From Vampirovibrio sp. (lineage in GTDB: Bacteria; Cyanobacteriota; Vampirovibrionia; Vampirovibrionales; Vampirovibrionaceae): 40,873 nt of DNA. Below are positions 1-8,704 of this stretch, in pieces; position 1 is the stretch's first letter, and each line of letters begins with the position of its first letter. The notes under the pieces are model-generated. The model did not search any database and was not told the origin of the DNA. It saw only the letters and a program-made list of their open reading frames with translations. The stretch is taken from positions 1 through 40,873 of the forward strand of contig JAJQJM010000009.1 in assembly GCA_021323475.1 (NCBI GenBank). Direction: 5' to 3'. Both the position numbers and the translations under genes were made by a program.

Positions 1-279
1 CCTACTTCTACTATAGGAAAAACCCCTTATAAAAATATCACAGGCCCAAGAAGTACCTTTTTTAACATTGAAACAAATATATCTCCTACTGAGTTTGGGC
101 AAAATCTTGTAAAAGACGGTTGGAAAAGCTATATAAGTAAAGATGGAGAAGCAACTATTTTTACAAAAAATGGGGCTCGTTATGCTATTAGATCAAGCTC
201 AAAAAACGGTCCTACAGCAGATTATTACGCGCCAGGAAACAATGGAAAAGCAGATCTAAAGATTAGGTTAAGAAAATGA
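1..279 (+). CDS. 3' end of probable polymorphic (Rhs-type) toxin, C-terminal tip, partial
   Basis: Reading from base 1 the frame is open for 92 codons and ends at TGA 277-279. It is absent from the ORF track because its start lies outside the window. The peptide is basic, with a segment NGARYAIRSSSKNGPTADYY and a KIRLRK end. Short basic tips of this look, immediately followed by a small acidic gene, are typical of polymorphic-toxin C-terminal domains, many of which are nucleases. The next gene starts inside its stop codon (ATGA overlap) and an Rhs core remnant lies downstream, so an Rhs toxin tip is the best guess. The toxin family and activity are not recognised. The base composition is AT-rich compared with the Rhs core at 967-1480, as expected of exchangeable tips. 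Confidence 0.6.
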   Translation, partial: PTSTIGKTPYKNITGPRSTFFNIETNISPTEFGQNLVKDGWKSYISKDGEATIFTKNGARYAIRSSSKNGPTADYYAPGNNGKADLKIRLRK

Positions 280-893
280 TTAATTCAATTTCATTTGTAA
301 CAGACAAGACGGAATTCGATAAGTTATTACTTGAGGCTGGTTGTATTTTTAATCTCGAAAAAAGGCTGCCAGATCAAGTCTTTAAAGAGGGCTACATTTT
401 TTATTTAATAAAAAATTTTATCGGAGATACGATGAGCACAGATTTCTGGCGATATATTCAGCATGGAAATCTTGGTCTTAATAATGAGGTTATTAGTTTT
501 TTAACTTTAGATCCGGATCCAGTTCAATATTTCCATAAGGAATTTAGCTGTTACAGCGCATTTCAGTTTCCACTACACATAAATGATGAGTCCTATGCGC
601 AAGCATTTCAAAATGATCCTGGGCATAGTCCAGCAGACGCTTTATTATTTAACTCCACAACGGTAATCTGGTTCCCAAATTCCTTAAACTGGGGCATTTG
701 GGCTGAGCGTGATTTAGAGATAGCCATACTTGCCCTTAAAAAAGAGAATTCTGCTCTTAAGAAGGATCGATTTTTAATGGATGGCCAATGGATGAATATA
801 CAAGCTGCTTTAGTTGACATCCTTCCTCAAGTTTTTCCAAACAATGTTGTGCCGTCAGATATCAGTAAGAAACTTTTGGAGAATTATATCTAA
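276..893 (+). CDS. Putative immunity protein for the upstream toxin tip
   Basis: 205 aa, acidic and soluble, with no signal peptide or membrane segment. Its ATG overlaps the stop of the upstream toxin frame (ATGA), so translation is probably coupled; the upstream purine tract (GGTTAAGAAA) is only a weak ribosome binding site. Residues about 147-165 form a short charged helix (LALKKENSALKKDRF). I do not recognise the family. The assignment as immunity protein rests on position, size, charge and the following orphan Rhs fragment. The sequence is AT-rich like the tip and unlike the Rhs core. An unrelated hypothetical is possible. Confidence 0.5.
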   Translation: MINSISFVTDKTEFDKLLLEAGCIFNLEKRLPDQVFKEGYIFYLIKNFIGDTMSTDFWRYIQHGNLGLNNEVISFLTLDPDPVQYFHKEFSCYSAFQFPLHINDESYAQAFQNDPGHSPADALLFNSTTVIWFPNSLNWGIWAERDLEIAILALKKENSALKKDRFLMDGQWMNIQAALVDILPQVFPNNVVPSDISKKLLENYI

Positions 894-966
894 ATTTGTC
901 TTGTGTATTGCTATTCCCGTAATTCCAGTAGTTTCGGCCAATTATAAAGAATCTAATTCTTCCTAA

Positions 967-1569
967 ATGGGTTATCGAGCCCGATCCTATGAGCCGGAGT
1001 TGAATGTGCTAATTCAGCCGCACCCGCTGGGCCGTCATACTAGCTTCAGCAAAGGCATGGCCAACCAGACCTTCTTGTATCGGGGGCAATCCATGCTGAG
1101 CAATGGCAACGCCCAATTCCTGGATGGAGCTGGCATTGATGAGCACCTGCAACTGAAAGTGGGCACCTTGAATGCCGATTACCTCACCGACCATCTGGGC
1201 TCCACCTCTCACCTGGTCAATAGTGCCAACGGCCAAGGCAAAGCCCGGCTGGATTACTCTAGCTACGGCGCTTTGGAAGCGGATGATCGTAATCCTTTAA
1301 CCGCCAACCCCTACACCTACACCGGCCGGGAAGATGACGGCACGGGCCTGCTGTATTACCGGGCCCGCTATTATGACCCGGAGTTAGAAGTATTTATCTC
1401 GCAAGACCCGCTGGGGGATGCCCAGCGGTATGTGGGTGGAAACCCGATGAGCTTTGTGGACCCTCTGGGATTGTATTTGCGTGGTAAGGGACTAACAGCA
1501 AAGATGGTCACACAGATTGAACAATCAGCGCGTTACGATTCTCCGTCAGCGATCCAGTCCTGCAATTGA
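967..1569 (+). pseudogene. Orphan Rhs core fragment (C-terminal end of RHS repeat core)
   Basis: 200-codon open frame with the end of the Rhs core: [10 protein letters not shown], then [35 protein letters not shown] and the conserved core terminator SFVDPLGL. The beginning ([20 protein letters not shown]) is a decayed second copy of [20 protein letters not shown], so two core ends are fused. Nothing of the long beta-cocoon remains upstream and a stop codon sits just before the ATG. After DPLGLY a roughly 30-residue tip follows that has no toxin look. Its last codons are read through the degenerate CRISPR repeat (1504-1539) and first spacer. Rhs loci commonly keep such displaced core/tip cassettes downstream of the active gene, so this is read as a non-functional or recombination-reservoir fragment. 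Confidence 0.8.
1504..1539 (+). repeat. Degenerate terminal CRISPR repeat (leader-distal end)
   Basis: CAGCGCGTTACGAT at the 3' end matches the repeat end CAGCGTGTTACGAT with one change; the first 20 bases are diverged. It is followed by an exact 30-bp spacer and then the first intact repeat. A decayed repeat marks the oldest, leader-distal end of an array, which puts the leader at the right end next to cas2. The single change turns the TG of the extended -10 box into CG, so the promoter for the first spacer may be weaker. Confidence 0.8.
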
Positions 1570-4313
1570 GTCATAGCTTCCTTACGCACACCAGCGTGTT
1601 ACGATTCTTCTGGATACGGTATTCGATGAATTTAAGTCATAGCTTCCTTACGCACACCAGCGTGTTACGATGCAGATGAGGCACAGCATCACCATGTTTG
1701 AGTCATAGCTTCCTTACGCACACCAGCGTGTTACGATCTATTCTGGCCGACCAGATCCCCTTCGTGGGTCATAGCTTCCTTACGCACACCAGCGTGTTAC
1801 GATCTTCCTACCCATCAGATGAGCGGTTTTTCAGTCATAGCTTCCTTACGCACACCAGCGTGTTACGATTGGCTTTGTTTCCTTAACGCCGTCTTTTCAG
1901 TCATAGCTTCCTTACGCACACCAGCGTGTTACGATAGTGTTTTGTGTTTGGGCACGAACATCCTCGTCATAGCTTCCTTACGCACACCAGCGTGTTACGA
2001 TAAGTTGTGGACTGGTAATCGACAACGTTTAGTCATAGCTTCCTTACGCACACCAGCGTGTTACGATCTTGAGGAGGTACGCAAGGCCAAGGGATTGGGT
2101 CATAGCTTCCTTACGCACACCAGCGTGTTACGATCGTAAATCTCTCATCGTTTCCGCTTCTACAGTCATAGCTTCCTTACGCACACCAGCGTGTTACGAT
2201 ATTGGGTGCTTCGGCAGATCAACTACGTTTGTCATAGCTTCCTTACGCACACCAGCGTGTTACGATCTGTCTGAGTATTTATAAACATCTTTGAGTGTCA
2301 TAGCTTCCTTACGCACACCAGCGTGTTACGATTCGATAAGAAACAATGGCAAGACCCGGAAAGTCATAGCTTCCTTACGCACACCAGCGTGTTACGATCA
2401 CGTGTTCGTGGAGGTGTAGAGCGTCGCCGTCATAGCTTCCTTACGCACACCAGCGTGTTACGATTCTTTGACCCGGATCGCCCGGAGGGCTACAGTCATA
2501 GCTTCCTTACGCACACCAGCGTGTTACGATTTGCTTTGCATCCAGGTGGCGGCGTTCATGGGTCATAGCTTCCTTACGCACACCAGCGTGTTACGATTGG
2601 GCACAGTTACTCCTCCTCTGCCTCTCGGTCATAGCTTCCTTACGCACACCAGCGTGTTACGATCACTGTTATACAACTCAGCGCGTGTTTTATGTCATAG
2701 CTTCCTTACGCACACCAGCGTGTTACGATACTACATCCGAACTAGAGACAGCAACAGAAGTCATAGCTTCCTTACGCACACCAGCGTGTTACGATTTATT
2801 TTCGCCTGCCAATGCGCAATTAATTAGTCATAGCTTCCTTACGCACACCAGCGTGTTACGATTTCCACGTATTCGATGTAAACAAAACCAACGTCATAGC
2901 TTCCTTACGCACACCAGCGTGTTACGATACCTCGGCTGGTACTAACTCGTGCTTCCGTGTCATAGCTTCCTTACGCACACCAGCGTGTTACGATGCTCAG
3001 GAATAATCATCCCGTCTTCTTGACGTCATAGCTTCCTTACGCACACCAGCGTGTTACGATCCACTATGGCGAGGGAAAGGCATGACCTTCGTCATAGCTT
3101 CCTTACGCACACCAGCGTGTTACGATTCAGATTCGCGGCTTGAAGTACAAGGAACAGTCATAGCTTCCTTACGCACACCAGCGTGTTACGATTTCGGTCG
3201 TCATGATTACCGACGTACATTCGTCATAGCTTCCTTACGCACACCAGCGTGTTACGATAAAGCCAATCTAGCGGACTCTGGTGAGAATGTCATAGCTTCC
3301 TTACGCACACCAGCGTGTTACGATCCGCCGTTTGCAATGGGTTTACCGGTAACGGTCATAGCTTCCTTACGCACACCAGCGTGTTACGATACATTGTAAT
3401 AGGAGCGTGGAGCATATGGCGTCATAGCTTCCTTACGCACACCAGCGTGTTACGATGCCGGATACGTTTCCTTTACTGCAACGGTGGTCATAGCTTCCTT
3501 ACGCACACCAGCGTGTTACGATCCCGCTGGACTCATCACCGAAACGTTTATTGTCATAGCTTCCTTACGCACACCAGCGTGTTACGATTTTACACAGAAG
3601 ATGAGCACGGGAAACCGGTCATAGCTTCCTTACGCACACCAGCGTGTTACGATGCGTTCCGTAAGTTCCCGGTCAGTATCGAGGTCATAGCTTCCTTACG
3701 CACACCAGCGTGTTACGATTTCAACAAGGCGACCCCAACCGCCACAATGGTCATAGCTTCCTTACGCACACCAGCGTGTTACGATTGGATTGTGAACAAT
3801 GATCCCGACTTCGTAGTCATAGCTTCCTTACGCACACCAGCGTGTTACGATCAGCGGGCATAATGGGATTGGTCAAGGTCGGTCATAGCTTCCTTACGCA
3901 CACCAGCGTGTTACGATGAGGGCTCCTTCTCCGTAGTCTCTCAAGGCGTCATAGCTTCCTTACGCACACCAGCGTGTTACGATGAAGCCGAGTGGGTCAA
4001 TGAACTTACCATAGTCATAGCTTCCTTACGCACACCAGCGTGTTACGATTAAGGCGCTGTTTTATCAAAGCCGAGTTTGGTCATAGCTTCCTTACGCACA
4101 CCAGCGTGTTACGATTCCTGAAAAATCATTGAACGCCTTGTGCCGGTCATAGCTTCCTTACGCACACCAGCGTGTTACGATGAGCGTGGTTGGTGGTAGG
4201 TCTGCCTAGCGGTCATAGCTTCCTTACGCACACCAGCGTGTTACGATCGTACTGAGGCGGATAGACAAGCACGTTGGGTCATAGCTTCCTTACGCACACC
4301 AGCGTGTTACGAT
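1504..4313 (+). CRISPR. Type II-C CRISPR array, 42 identical repeats plus one degenerate repeat
   Basis: The 36-bp repeat begins GTCATAGCTTCCTTACGCAC and ends ACCAGCGTGTTACGAT. I located 42 identical copies, the first at 1570-1605 and the last at 4278-4313. The 41 spacers between them are 30 bp, except three of 31 bp (2068-2098, 2531-2561, 2796-2826) and one of 29 bp (3589-3617). A further unit lies to the left: spacer 1540-1569 (30 bp) preceded by a degenerate repeat 1504-1539 that keeps only the last 15 bases (14 of 15 match). The tracrRNA anti-repeat pairs with the plus-strand transcript, so crRNAs are read left to right, toward cas2. Each repeat ends in TGTTACGAT, a TGn-extended -10-like box, as in Neisseria II-C arrays where each repeat carries its own promoter. 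The unit of 66 bp is a multiple of 3, which creates the spurious ORFs of the track. Confidence 0.98.
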
Positions 4314-4361
4314 AGATCCAGCCAAAAGCCTTTATAAGAAGCTAAAAACGCTCCCCCCTTC
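4314..4361. other. Very short putative CRISPR leader between last repeat and cas2 stop
   Basis: Only 48 bp separate the last intact repeat from the cas2 stop codon. If the degenerate repeat marks the old end, this AT-rich stretch (AGCCTTTATAAGAAGCTAAA) is the only intergenic sequence available as leader or integration anchor, unless the leader extends into cas2. It also contains one arm of a convergent terminator hairpin. Confidence 0.5.
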
Positions 4362-4393
4362 TCAAAATAAAACGAGTTGCTGGGAGCGTTTTG
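4344..4393. terminator. Bidirectional terminator between CRISPR array and cas operon
   Basis: AAAACGCTCCC (4345-4355) pairs perfectly with GGGAGCGTTTT (4382-4392), with a 26-nt loop. Both strands end in a T-run after the stem: GCGTTTTGTTTC on the plus strand and GCGTTTTTAGC on the minus strand. It lies where the rightward array transcript and the leftward cas transcript meet. The right arm is formed by the last codons of cas2 (around KRSQQ) and the cas2 stop lies in the loop. Confidence 0.7.
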
Positions 4394-4667
4394 TTTCATT
4401 TTCAGTCCTTTTTCCAACCAGTAATTGCATGCGGCCATATTGCAAATCCGTGACTTTCAATATTCGAACCTGCCCCTGCGGTGGGGTGGCAAGTTTGAGG
4501 CGGGCAATATGCTTGTCTACCCGCTCTTCTCCTCGACAAAGTCTAGCATAAACAGACCACTGGAGCATAATATAGCCATCCTGAAGGAGAGATTTACGGA
4601 ACCGGCTAGCTATTTTGCGATGCAGCTTCGTGACTACGGGAAGATCGAAAAAGACCATAATCCACAT
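4362..4667 (-). CDS. cas2: CRISPR-associated endonuclease Cas2
   Basis: Cas2 is the small ferredoxin-fold subunit that bridges Cas1 dimers in the spacer-acquisition complex. The track ORF starts at 4691 inside the cas1 stop, but the ninth codon is preferred as start: MWIMVFFDLPV is the canonical Cas2 N-terminus with the conserved Asp after the first beta strand, and its ATG is preceded by AAGGAG at a good distance. This gives 101 aa, the normal Cas2 length. It is the last gene of the cas9-cas1-cas2 operon. Its final codons form one arm of the terminator at 4344-4393. No csn2 or cas4 is present, which fits subtype II-C. Confidence 0.93.
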   Translation of the reverse strand: MWIMVFFDLPVVTKLHRKIASRFRKSLLQDGYIMLQWSVYARLCRGEERVDKHIARLKLATPPQGQVRILKVTDLQYGRMQLLVGKRTENETKRSQQLVLF

Positions 4668-4690
4668 ATAACGTTCTCCTTCAGCAGGCA

Positions 4691-5599
4691 TCAGAAAGTG
4701 ACCCTTAGTAAAGCAGCAGGCTCTTTGTCTCGTAGCGCCCGAACTAAAGACTCGCTAAGCCGCTGACATCCAAGGGGCAAGGGCGTCACTTCCTGATCGA
4801 TGGTACAGTTTTTCTGAGTGAGCAACACGAGCTGGTGTTTGGCGAAACGCGGCAACTCGTTTGAAACATCCTCATCCCCGGTTGATTCAACTTGCTGCAC
4901 CAACTGATATACGGTTTCATCCACCAGAGGTCGGAAAGGCTCAATGAGATCATCGACAAGGTTAAAGGCGTTGAGCTGGCTTTGATGGTTCAGACCGAAA
5001 CAGGGGAGCAGACCGTTGGCTACGACAGCCCTGGCCATAGCGCCCCGAAGAATGGCGTAACCGTAGTTGAGTGCGCTACTTGTCCAGTGGGTTTGGCTGA
5101 AACGCCGGAATCTTGTCCCGAAAAGACGAGGCCAGTAGAGCTTGGCCGCTTGGGCTTCCTTATTGCCTTTATCACCACTTTGCACTTCCCGAGCCAAGGC
5201 TTCCAGAAGATGGTTATCTTCAGAATCGCAGCGCTCCAGACACACAGCCTGGTTGAGGATTTTATTTTGTACCAGTTGCTGCCAAAGGCGTTTTTTCAGG
5301 GGCAGGCTGGCCTCAACCTGGATTTGGGCTACCTGGAGTTGTCGACTGTGCTGGTGGAAGGGCATCAACAGGCCATTGGGGATATGTTTTTCATCGCAAG
5401 TATAAACAACCACCCCTTGGGATTGGAGGTGAGCTAATAGGGCTGTGCTGATTTGGCCATAGTGAGATTCCAGGACCACACTGTGGAGTTCTTCTAAAGG
5501 CAGGGTTAGAAGTTCTCCCGCATCACTCCGGCAGACCAGCTGGCCCTGCTTGAGGCTGAGTTGGGCGGGTTTTTCGACGAGAAGGGTTTGCCAGCTCAA
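4691..5599 (-). CDS. cas1: CRISPR-associated endonuclease Cas1
   Basis: Cas1 is the integrase that inserts new spacers together with Cas2. The track ORF begins at 5659, but Cas1 homology starts at codon 21. There a TTG (5599) is preceded by AGGAG seven bases upstream and begins the expected SWQTLLVEKPAQLSL. From this start the protein has 302 aa, usual for type II Cas1. Visible landmarks: the N-terminal beta domain with CDEKHIPNGLLMPF, then the helical catalytic domain with AKLYWPRLF, LNYGYAILRGAMARAV, the His of FGLNHQSQLN and the acidic NLVDDLIEPFRP. These fit the Glu-His-Asp/Glu metal site. The start overlaps the cas9 end by 77 bp, a long overlap. Its TGA overlaps the upstream candidate start of cas2. 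Confidence 0.95.
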   Translation of the reverse strand: MSWQTLLVEKPAQLSLKQGQLVCRSDAGELLTLPLEELHSVVLESHYGQISTALLAHLQSQGVVVYTCDEKHIPNGLLMPFHQHSRQLQVAQIQVEASLPLKKRLWQQLVQNKILNQAVCLERCDSEDNHLLEALAREVQSGDKGNKEAQAAKLYWPRLFGTRFRRFSQTHWTSSALNYGYAILRGAMARAVVANGLLPCFGLNHQSQLNAFNLVDDLIEPFRPLVDETVYQLVQQVESTGDEDVSNELPRFAKHQLVLLTQKNCTIDQEVTPLPLGCQRLSESLVRALRDKEPAALLRVTF

Positions 5600-8500
5600 G
5601 GCGTTTCTCCTGTTTGACGAGGGACACTTCACCAAAATAGTTAACGATACATTTTTCAAAGGATTTTAGATTCTGAATCCCAAACTTGTGTTTTCCTTTT
5701 TCAAGGTCGGTTTCGTCGTGATTAATGATCTTGATTGCTCCGCTTGAACGATCACATGTGACGTAATATCCAAAAGTCACAACACCATCTTTAGAGATAA
5801 GCTTTAGTAAATCTTTTGGATAAATTGAAAACTTAAACGTATAGCTAGCATCAATGCATGGCCAGTCCGCTTCAGCTTTTCCCGATTTAACTACTTGATT
5901 TGGTAATTTTTTGCTATAGACCTCTTTTGCATAAAGAATGGCCATGAAGTATTTATTATCTTTTTCAAAAATATCTATCCGTATCACATCCCCGTTAGAA
6001 GCAATCCCGTTTCGAACTTCCATACCACTCTGATCGTTCGTTTTAAGTCGGACGTGTTGAATGAGTGGGCCTTGTTTATTCGGATCTTTGGTAGGCATAT
6101 AAACCGGATCCTTGAAGGCTTTTTTGCCATCATTATTGAATGCTTCCAGGCGTTGCTTGAGAGTATGATACAGAGCTTGGTTCCGTTCCTTGTCCACTAG
6201 GCTTTCCAATTTGTCAAGGTTTAGACTTTCTATTACAACGCGCTGGACGGTATAAGCCTTGCCCTCGCTATCATGTCGTAGTGAGCGGATGGTTCCCTGA
6301 TGGAGCTGGCCGCTCATTTTTCGGCGCGGCATGCGAGAGACAAACACATTTTTGACTGCTTCAATCACCTCGTCTCGAAATGTTTCCCACGGTTTGGGGA
6401 CTTCAAGTTCATGATGCCGGGCTTCATGCTTACGGTACCGTGTAATGGCGGTAACCATGGATTGCGTTGTGGCAGCAATGACCAGGGCATCCTGGGCATG
6501 ATGATTGGCAGAGGCTGCGCGATCCTTGTTCAGTCCCCACTGATATCGGAGGTGTGCCGTAATTTGCCCGCTGACCACCATGACGCGCCGTTTTTTCTCG
6601 ACGGGTGAACCGGAAAAGTCTAGATATTCTTCCAGATAGGTTTTGAGCAAACGGGCAATATAGCGTGTATCATTGAGATGACGTTCTTTCCAGGCATCTT
6701 CCTGAGAGTCGGTCAGGTTGGTATTTTTAAAATTGCGCCGTTTATTACGGTGTGCCAAAGAAGTGATCGCCAGAAATTGATCCCATCGTTCAGAGTCTTT
6801 TCCAAAATACTCCCAAGGTGTATTATCACCTTTTTTCTGATTCTCGGTAGTCAGGCAGAGACACAAGTTGAAGAAGCTATTGTCGTAGGTACGTCTATAC
6901 GGCAGAATGTGATCGATTTGGGTATAGAGCGAATCTTTTAACTGTTCCGGCTTGATGTACTGGAAGCTGTAGGGACAATATCCCTTTTGCTCTTTCCACA
7001 GCTTGTACTTTGTAAGGCCGACATTCTGCTTTAATTCGTCCAACATTTCCTGATAGAGCCTGTCATTAAGCGCCTTGTTGGCATCCTGGCGTTTTTTAAT
7101 CTCTTGCCGATCATCCCAGGATTTACCCAGCTCTCTTCCCAGCTCGATATGAATGGCGTCAATGGTGATCCCTAACGATTGGCAACGACGGTAGATAGCG
7201 TTGATCACCTTCCGGCTTTGGGCCAGAGCGCGATCCACCACAGGATTATTGGTCTTTTCAAAAGCCGGCAGGTAATTGGAACGTTTTCTTTCCGTTTTCT
7301 GGTAGCCTGCTAATACAACCGCCTTATCATAGGTTTCTCCACTTTCCAGAAATGGCAGCAAGTTGGTAATGGCCTTGCAGGAATGGCCAACCGTACCTTT
7401 GAAATCGGCAATTTCTTTTAAGACACTTATTTGTTCTTCCGTTAGACTCAGACGGGCTCCCCGCAGCGCTTTTTCAATGGCCAACTCGTCCTGCTCAAAA
7501 CTTAAAATTTCGCTGATCGTGTCCCACAGCACCGTATCAATGATTTGTGCGGGCAGAATGTCTTTGAGTGCGTGATAGCCCGTCATTTTAAACCATACTT
7601 TCTTCTCGGCATCTTTTACAACTGCCTCAAAATTCAGAGCGGCGTCATTGTCCTCTTGCGCCTTTGCTGCTTTTTGTTTAGCCGATTTTTTGGCACCGCT
7701 CCAAGAATATGCCAATCCTTTAATGATATAAGGAATATCAGATGAGCCGCAGATTTCCCGGATATGGGAATAATTAACGGTTTTGATCTGGTGAGCTTTT
7801 TCAAACAGTTGAATCCGCTGCTCAGGGGCGAGGGCGCGCTCCTCGCCATTGTCAAACAACAAGCGGAGATGGTTGATTTTTTGCCACAAGACAAATAGTT
7901 CGCCAGAACGGGAAAATTTGGGAGCTCGTGGTTCATCGGGCTCCAGAGAGCATGGACCCACTAAATCACGAACCGAGTGCAATGGACGCTGGAAAAAGGC
8001 GATATTTTTGAAACCCTCCTCCAATACGGCAGTTGCTATGGTATTACCAAGACTCCGCTGTTTTTCAAACAGAATAGTCACTTCCTCATAGACTAAGTCT
8101 CTGAGAACAGTTTTGCTGTACTCATTGTTACCATTGCGTTTTTTGCCAGACTGAGAGGCTAGATAGGCTCCAATAGTTTCGCATTGGGCCTCGTCCATTT
8201 GCTGCTTAAGGGTTTGAGCAGCTCCCAGCATTTTCTTATTTTCCTCAGAGCCGGACTTTTGATCCTTGCGATTGGATTTGAATCCTCTCCGTTTTGCAAG
8301 ATGATAAAGGGCTCGAGCAAATCCCTCGGGAGTTAATATACGGATTAAGCCTTCTTTTCGTAATTCCCAGGGCGTTTTCTCGCCACAAACTTGCACATCA
8401 ATAAAATCGGTAGGGAGGCCAGCATTTAATAGGAGTTCTTTGATATGCCTGCGTCGGGCGGCGCGTCTGCGAATGGTTCTGCGTTGTCCTCGGGCAAGCC

Positions 8501-8648
8501 TCCGAGGCAAAGCCAGGGATGCCCCGGTTTTTGGAACTTCTGCCTTATCAAACAAATGGACACCGGTAAACACAATTTTTTGTGCCTCTGTATCGATCAG
8601 TCCAAAGCCGCAGGATGCAATCCCAATATCCAAGCCGAGTAAATACAT
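5523..8648 (-). CDS. cas9: CRISPR-associated endonuclease Cas9, type II-C
   Basis: 1041 aa, in the compact size range of type II-C Cas9 and similar in motif text to the Neisseria type. RuvC-I is YLLGLDIGIASCGFGL (Asp7). The Arg-rich bridge helix RRLARGQRRTIRRRAARRR lies at about 49-67. RuvC-II is IHIELGRELG (Glu near 502). The HNH nuclease has QIDHILPYRRTYDNSFFN (Asp-His near 579-580). RuvC-III is NHHAQDALVIA (His near 717, Asp near 720). All catalytic residues are present, so the enzyme should be active as an RNA-guided double-strand nuclease. The C-terminal 250 residues are the PAM-interacting region. The ATG is preceded by AGGAG (TTTAGGAGAAATAAATG). It is the first gene of cas9-cas1-cas2; the tracrRNA promoter lies in its 5' flank on the other strand. 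PAM preference cannot be read from sequence. Confidence 0.98.
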   Translation of the reverse strand: MYLLGLDIGIASCGFGLIDTEAQKIVFTGVHLFDKAEVPKTGASLALPRRLARGQRRTIRRRAARRRHIKELLLNAGLPTDFIDVQVCGEKTPWELRKEGLIRILTPEGFARALYHLAKRRGFKSNRKDQKSGSEENKKMLGAAQTLKQQMDEAQCETIGAYLASQSGKKRNGNNEYSKTVLRDLVYEEVTILFEKQRSLGNTIATAVLEEGFKNIAFFQRPLHSVRDLVGPCSLEPDEPRAPKFSRSGELFVLWQKINHLRLLFDNGEERALAPEQRIQLFEKAHQIKTVNYSHIREICGSSDIPYIIKGLAYSWSGAKKSAKQKAAKAQEDNDAALNFEAVVKDAEKKVWFKMTGYHALKDILPAQIIDTVLWDTISEILSFEQDELAIEKALRGARLSLTEEQISVLKEIADFKGTVGHSCKAITNLLPFLESGETYDKAVVLAGYQKTERKRSNYLPAFEKTNNPVVDRALAQSRKVINAIYRRCQSLGITIDAIHIELGRELGKSWDDRQEIKKRQDANKALNDRLYQEMLDELKQNVGLTKYKLWKEQKGYCPYSFQYIKPEQLKDSLYTQIDHILPYRRTYDNSFFNLCLCLTTENQKKGDNTPWEYFGKDSERWDQFLAITSLAHRNKRRNFKNTNLTDSQEDAWKERHLNDTRYIARLLKTYLEEYLDFSGSPVEKKRRVMVVSGQITAHLRYQWGLNKDRAASANHHAQDALVIAATTQSMVTAITRYRKHEARHHELEVPKPWETFRDEVIEAVKNVFVSRMPRRKMSGQLHQGTIRSLRHDSEGKAYTVQRVVIESLNLDKLESLVDKERNQALYHTLKQRLEAFNNDGKKAFKDPVYMPTKDPNKQGPLIQHVRLKTNDQSGMEVRNGIASNGDVIRIDIFEKDNKYFMAILYAKEVYSKKLPNQVVKSGKAEADWPCIDASYTFKFSIYPKDLLKLISKDGVVTFGYYVTCDRSSGAIKIINHDETDLEKGKHKFGIQNLKSFEKCIVNYFGEVSLVKQEKRLELANPSRRKTRPTQPQAGPAGLPE

Positions 8649-8669
8649 TTATTTCTCCTAAATATATGC

Positions 8670-8698
8670 TGGACAAGCTTTTCTCTTTTGCGTATCAT
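8670..8698 (+). promoter_or_regulatory. Predicted sigma70 promoter of tracrRNA
   Basis: TGGACA (8670-8675), 17-bp spacer, TATCAT (8693-8698). Transcription would start near 8705, about 15-20 nt before the anti-repeat. It lies in the 5' flank of cas9 on the opposite strand. Confidence 0.65.
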
Positions 8699-8704
8699 GC
8701 TACT

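Noticed and set aside
1698-3863. ORFs in the CRISPR array with repeats HSFLTHTSVLR and VIASLRTPACYD
   Set aside because: They are translations of the 36-bp repeat plus 30-bp spacer. The 66-bp unit is a multiple of 3 so frames stay open; this is not a repeat protein.
4461-4476. ATTCGAACCTGCCCC resembling a tRNA T-arm end, possible second att site
   Set aside because: The match to the tRNA-Val 3' end is only a few bases and lies inside cas2 coding sequence.
4425-5437. Plus-strand ORFs opposite cas2 and cas1
   Set aside because: Antisense shadows of well-supported cas genes; no homology or ribosome binding sites.
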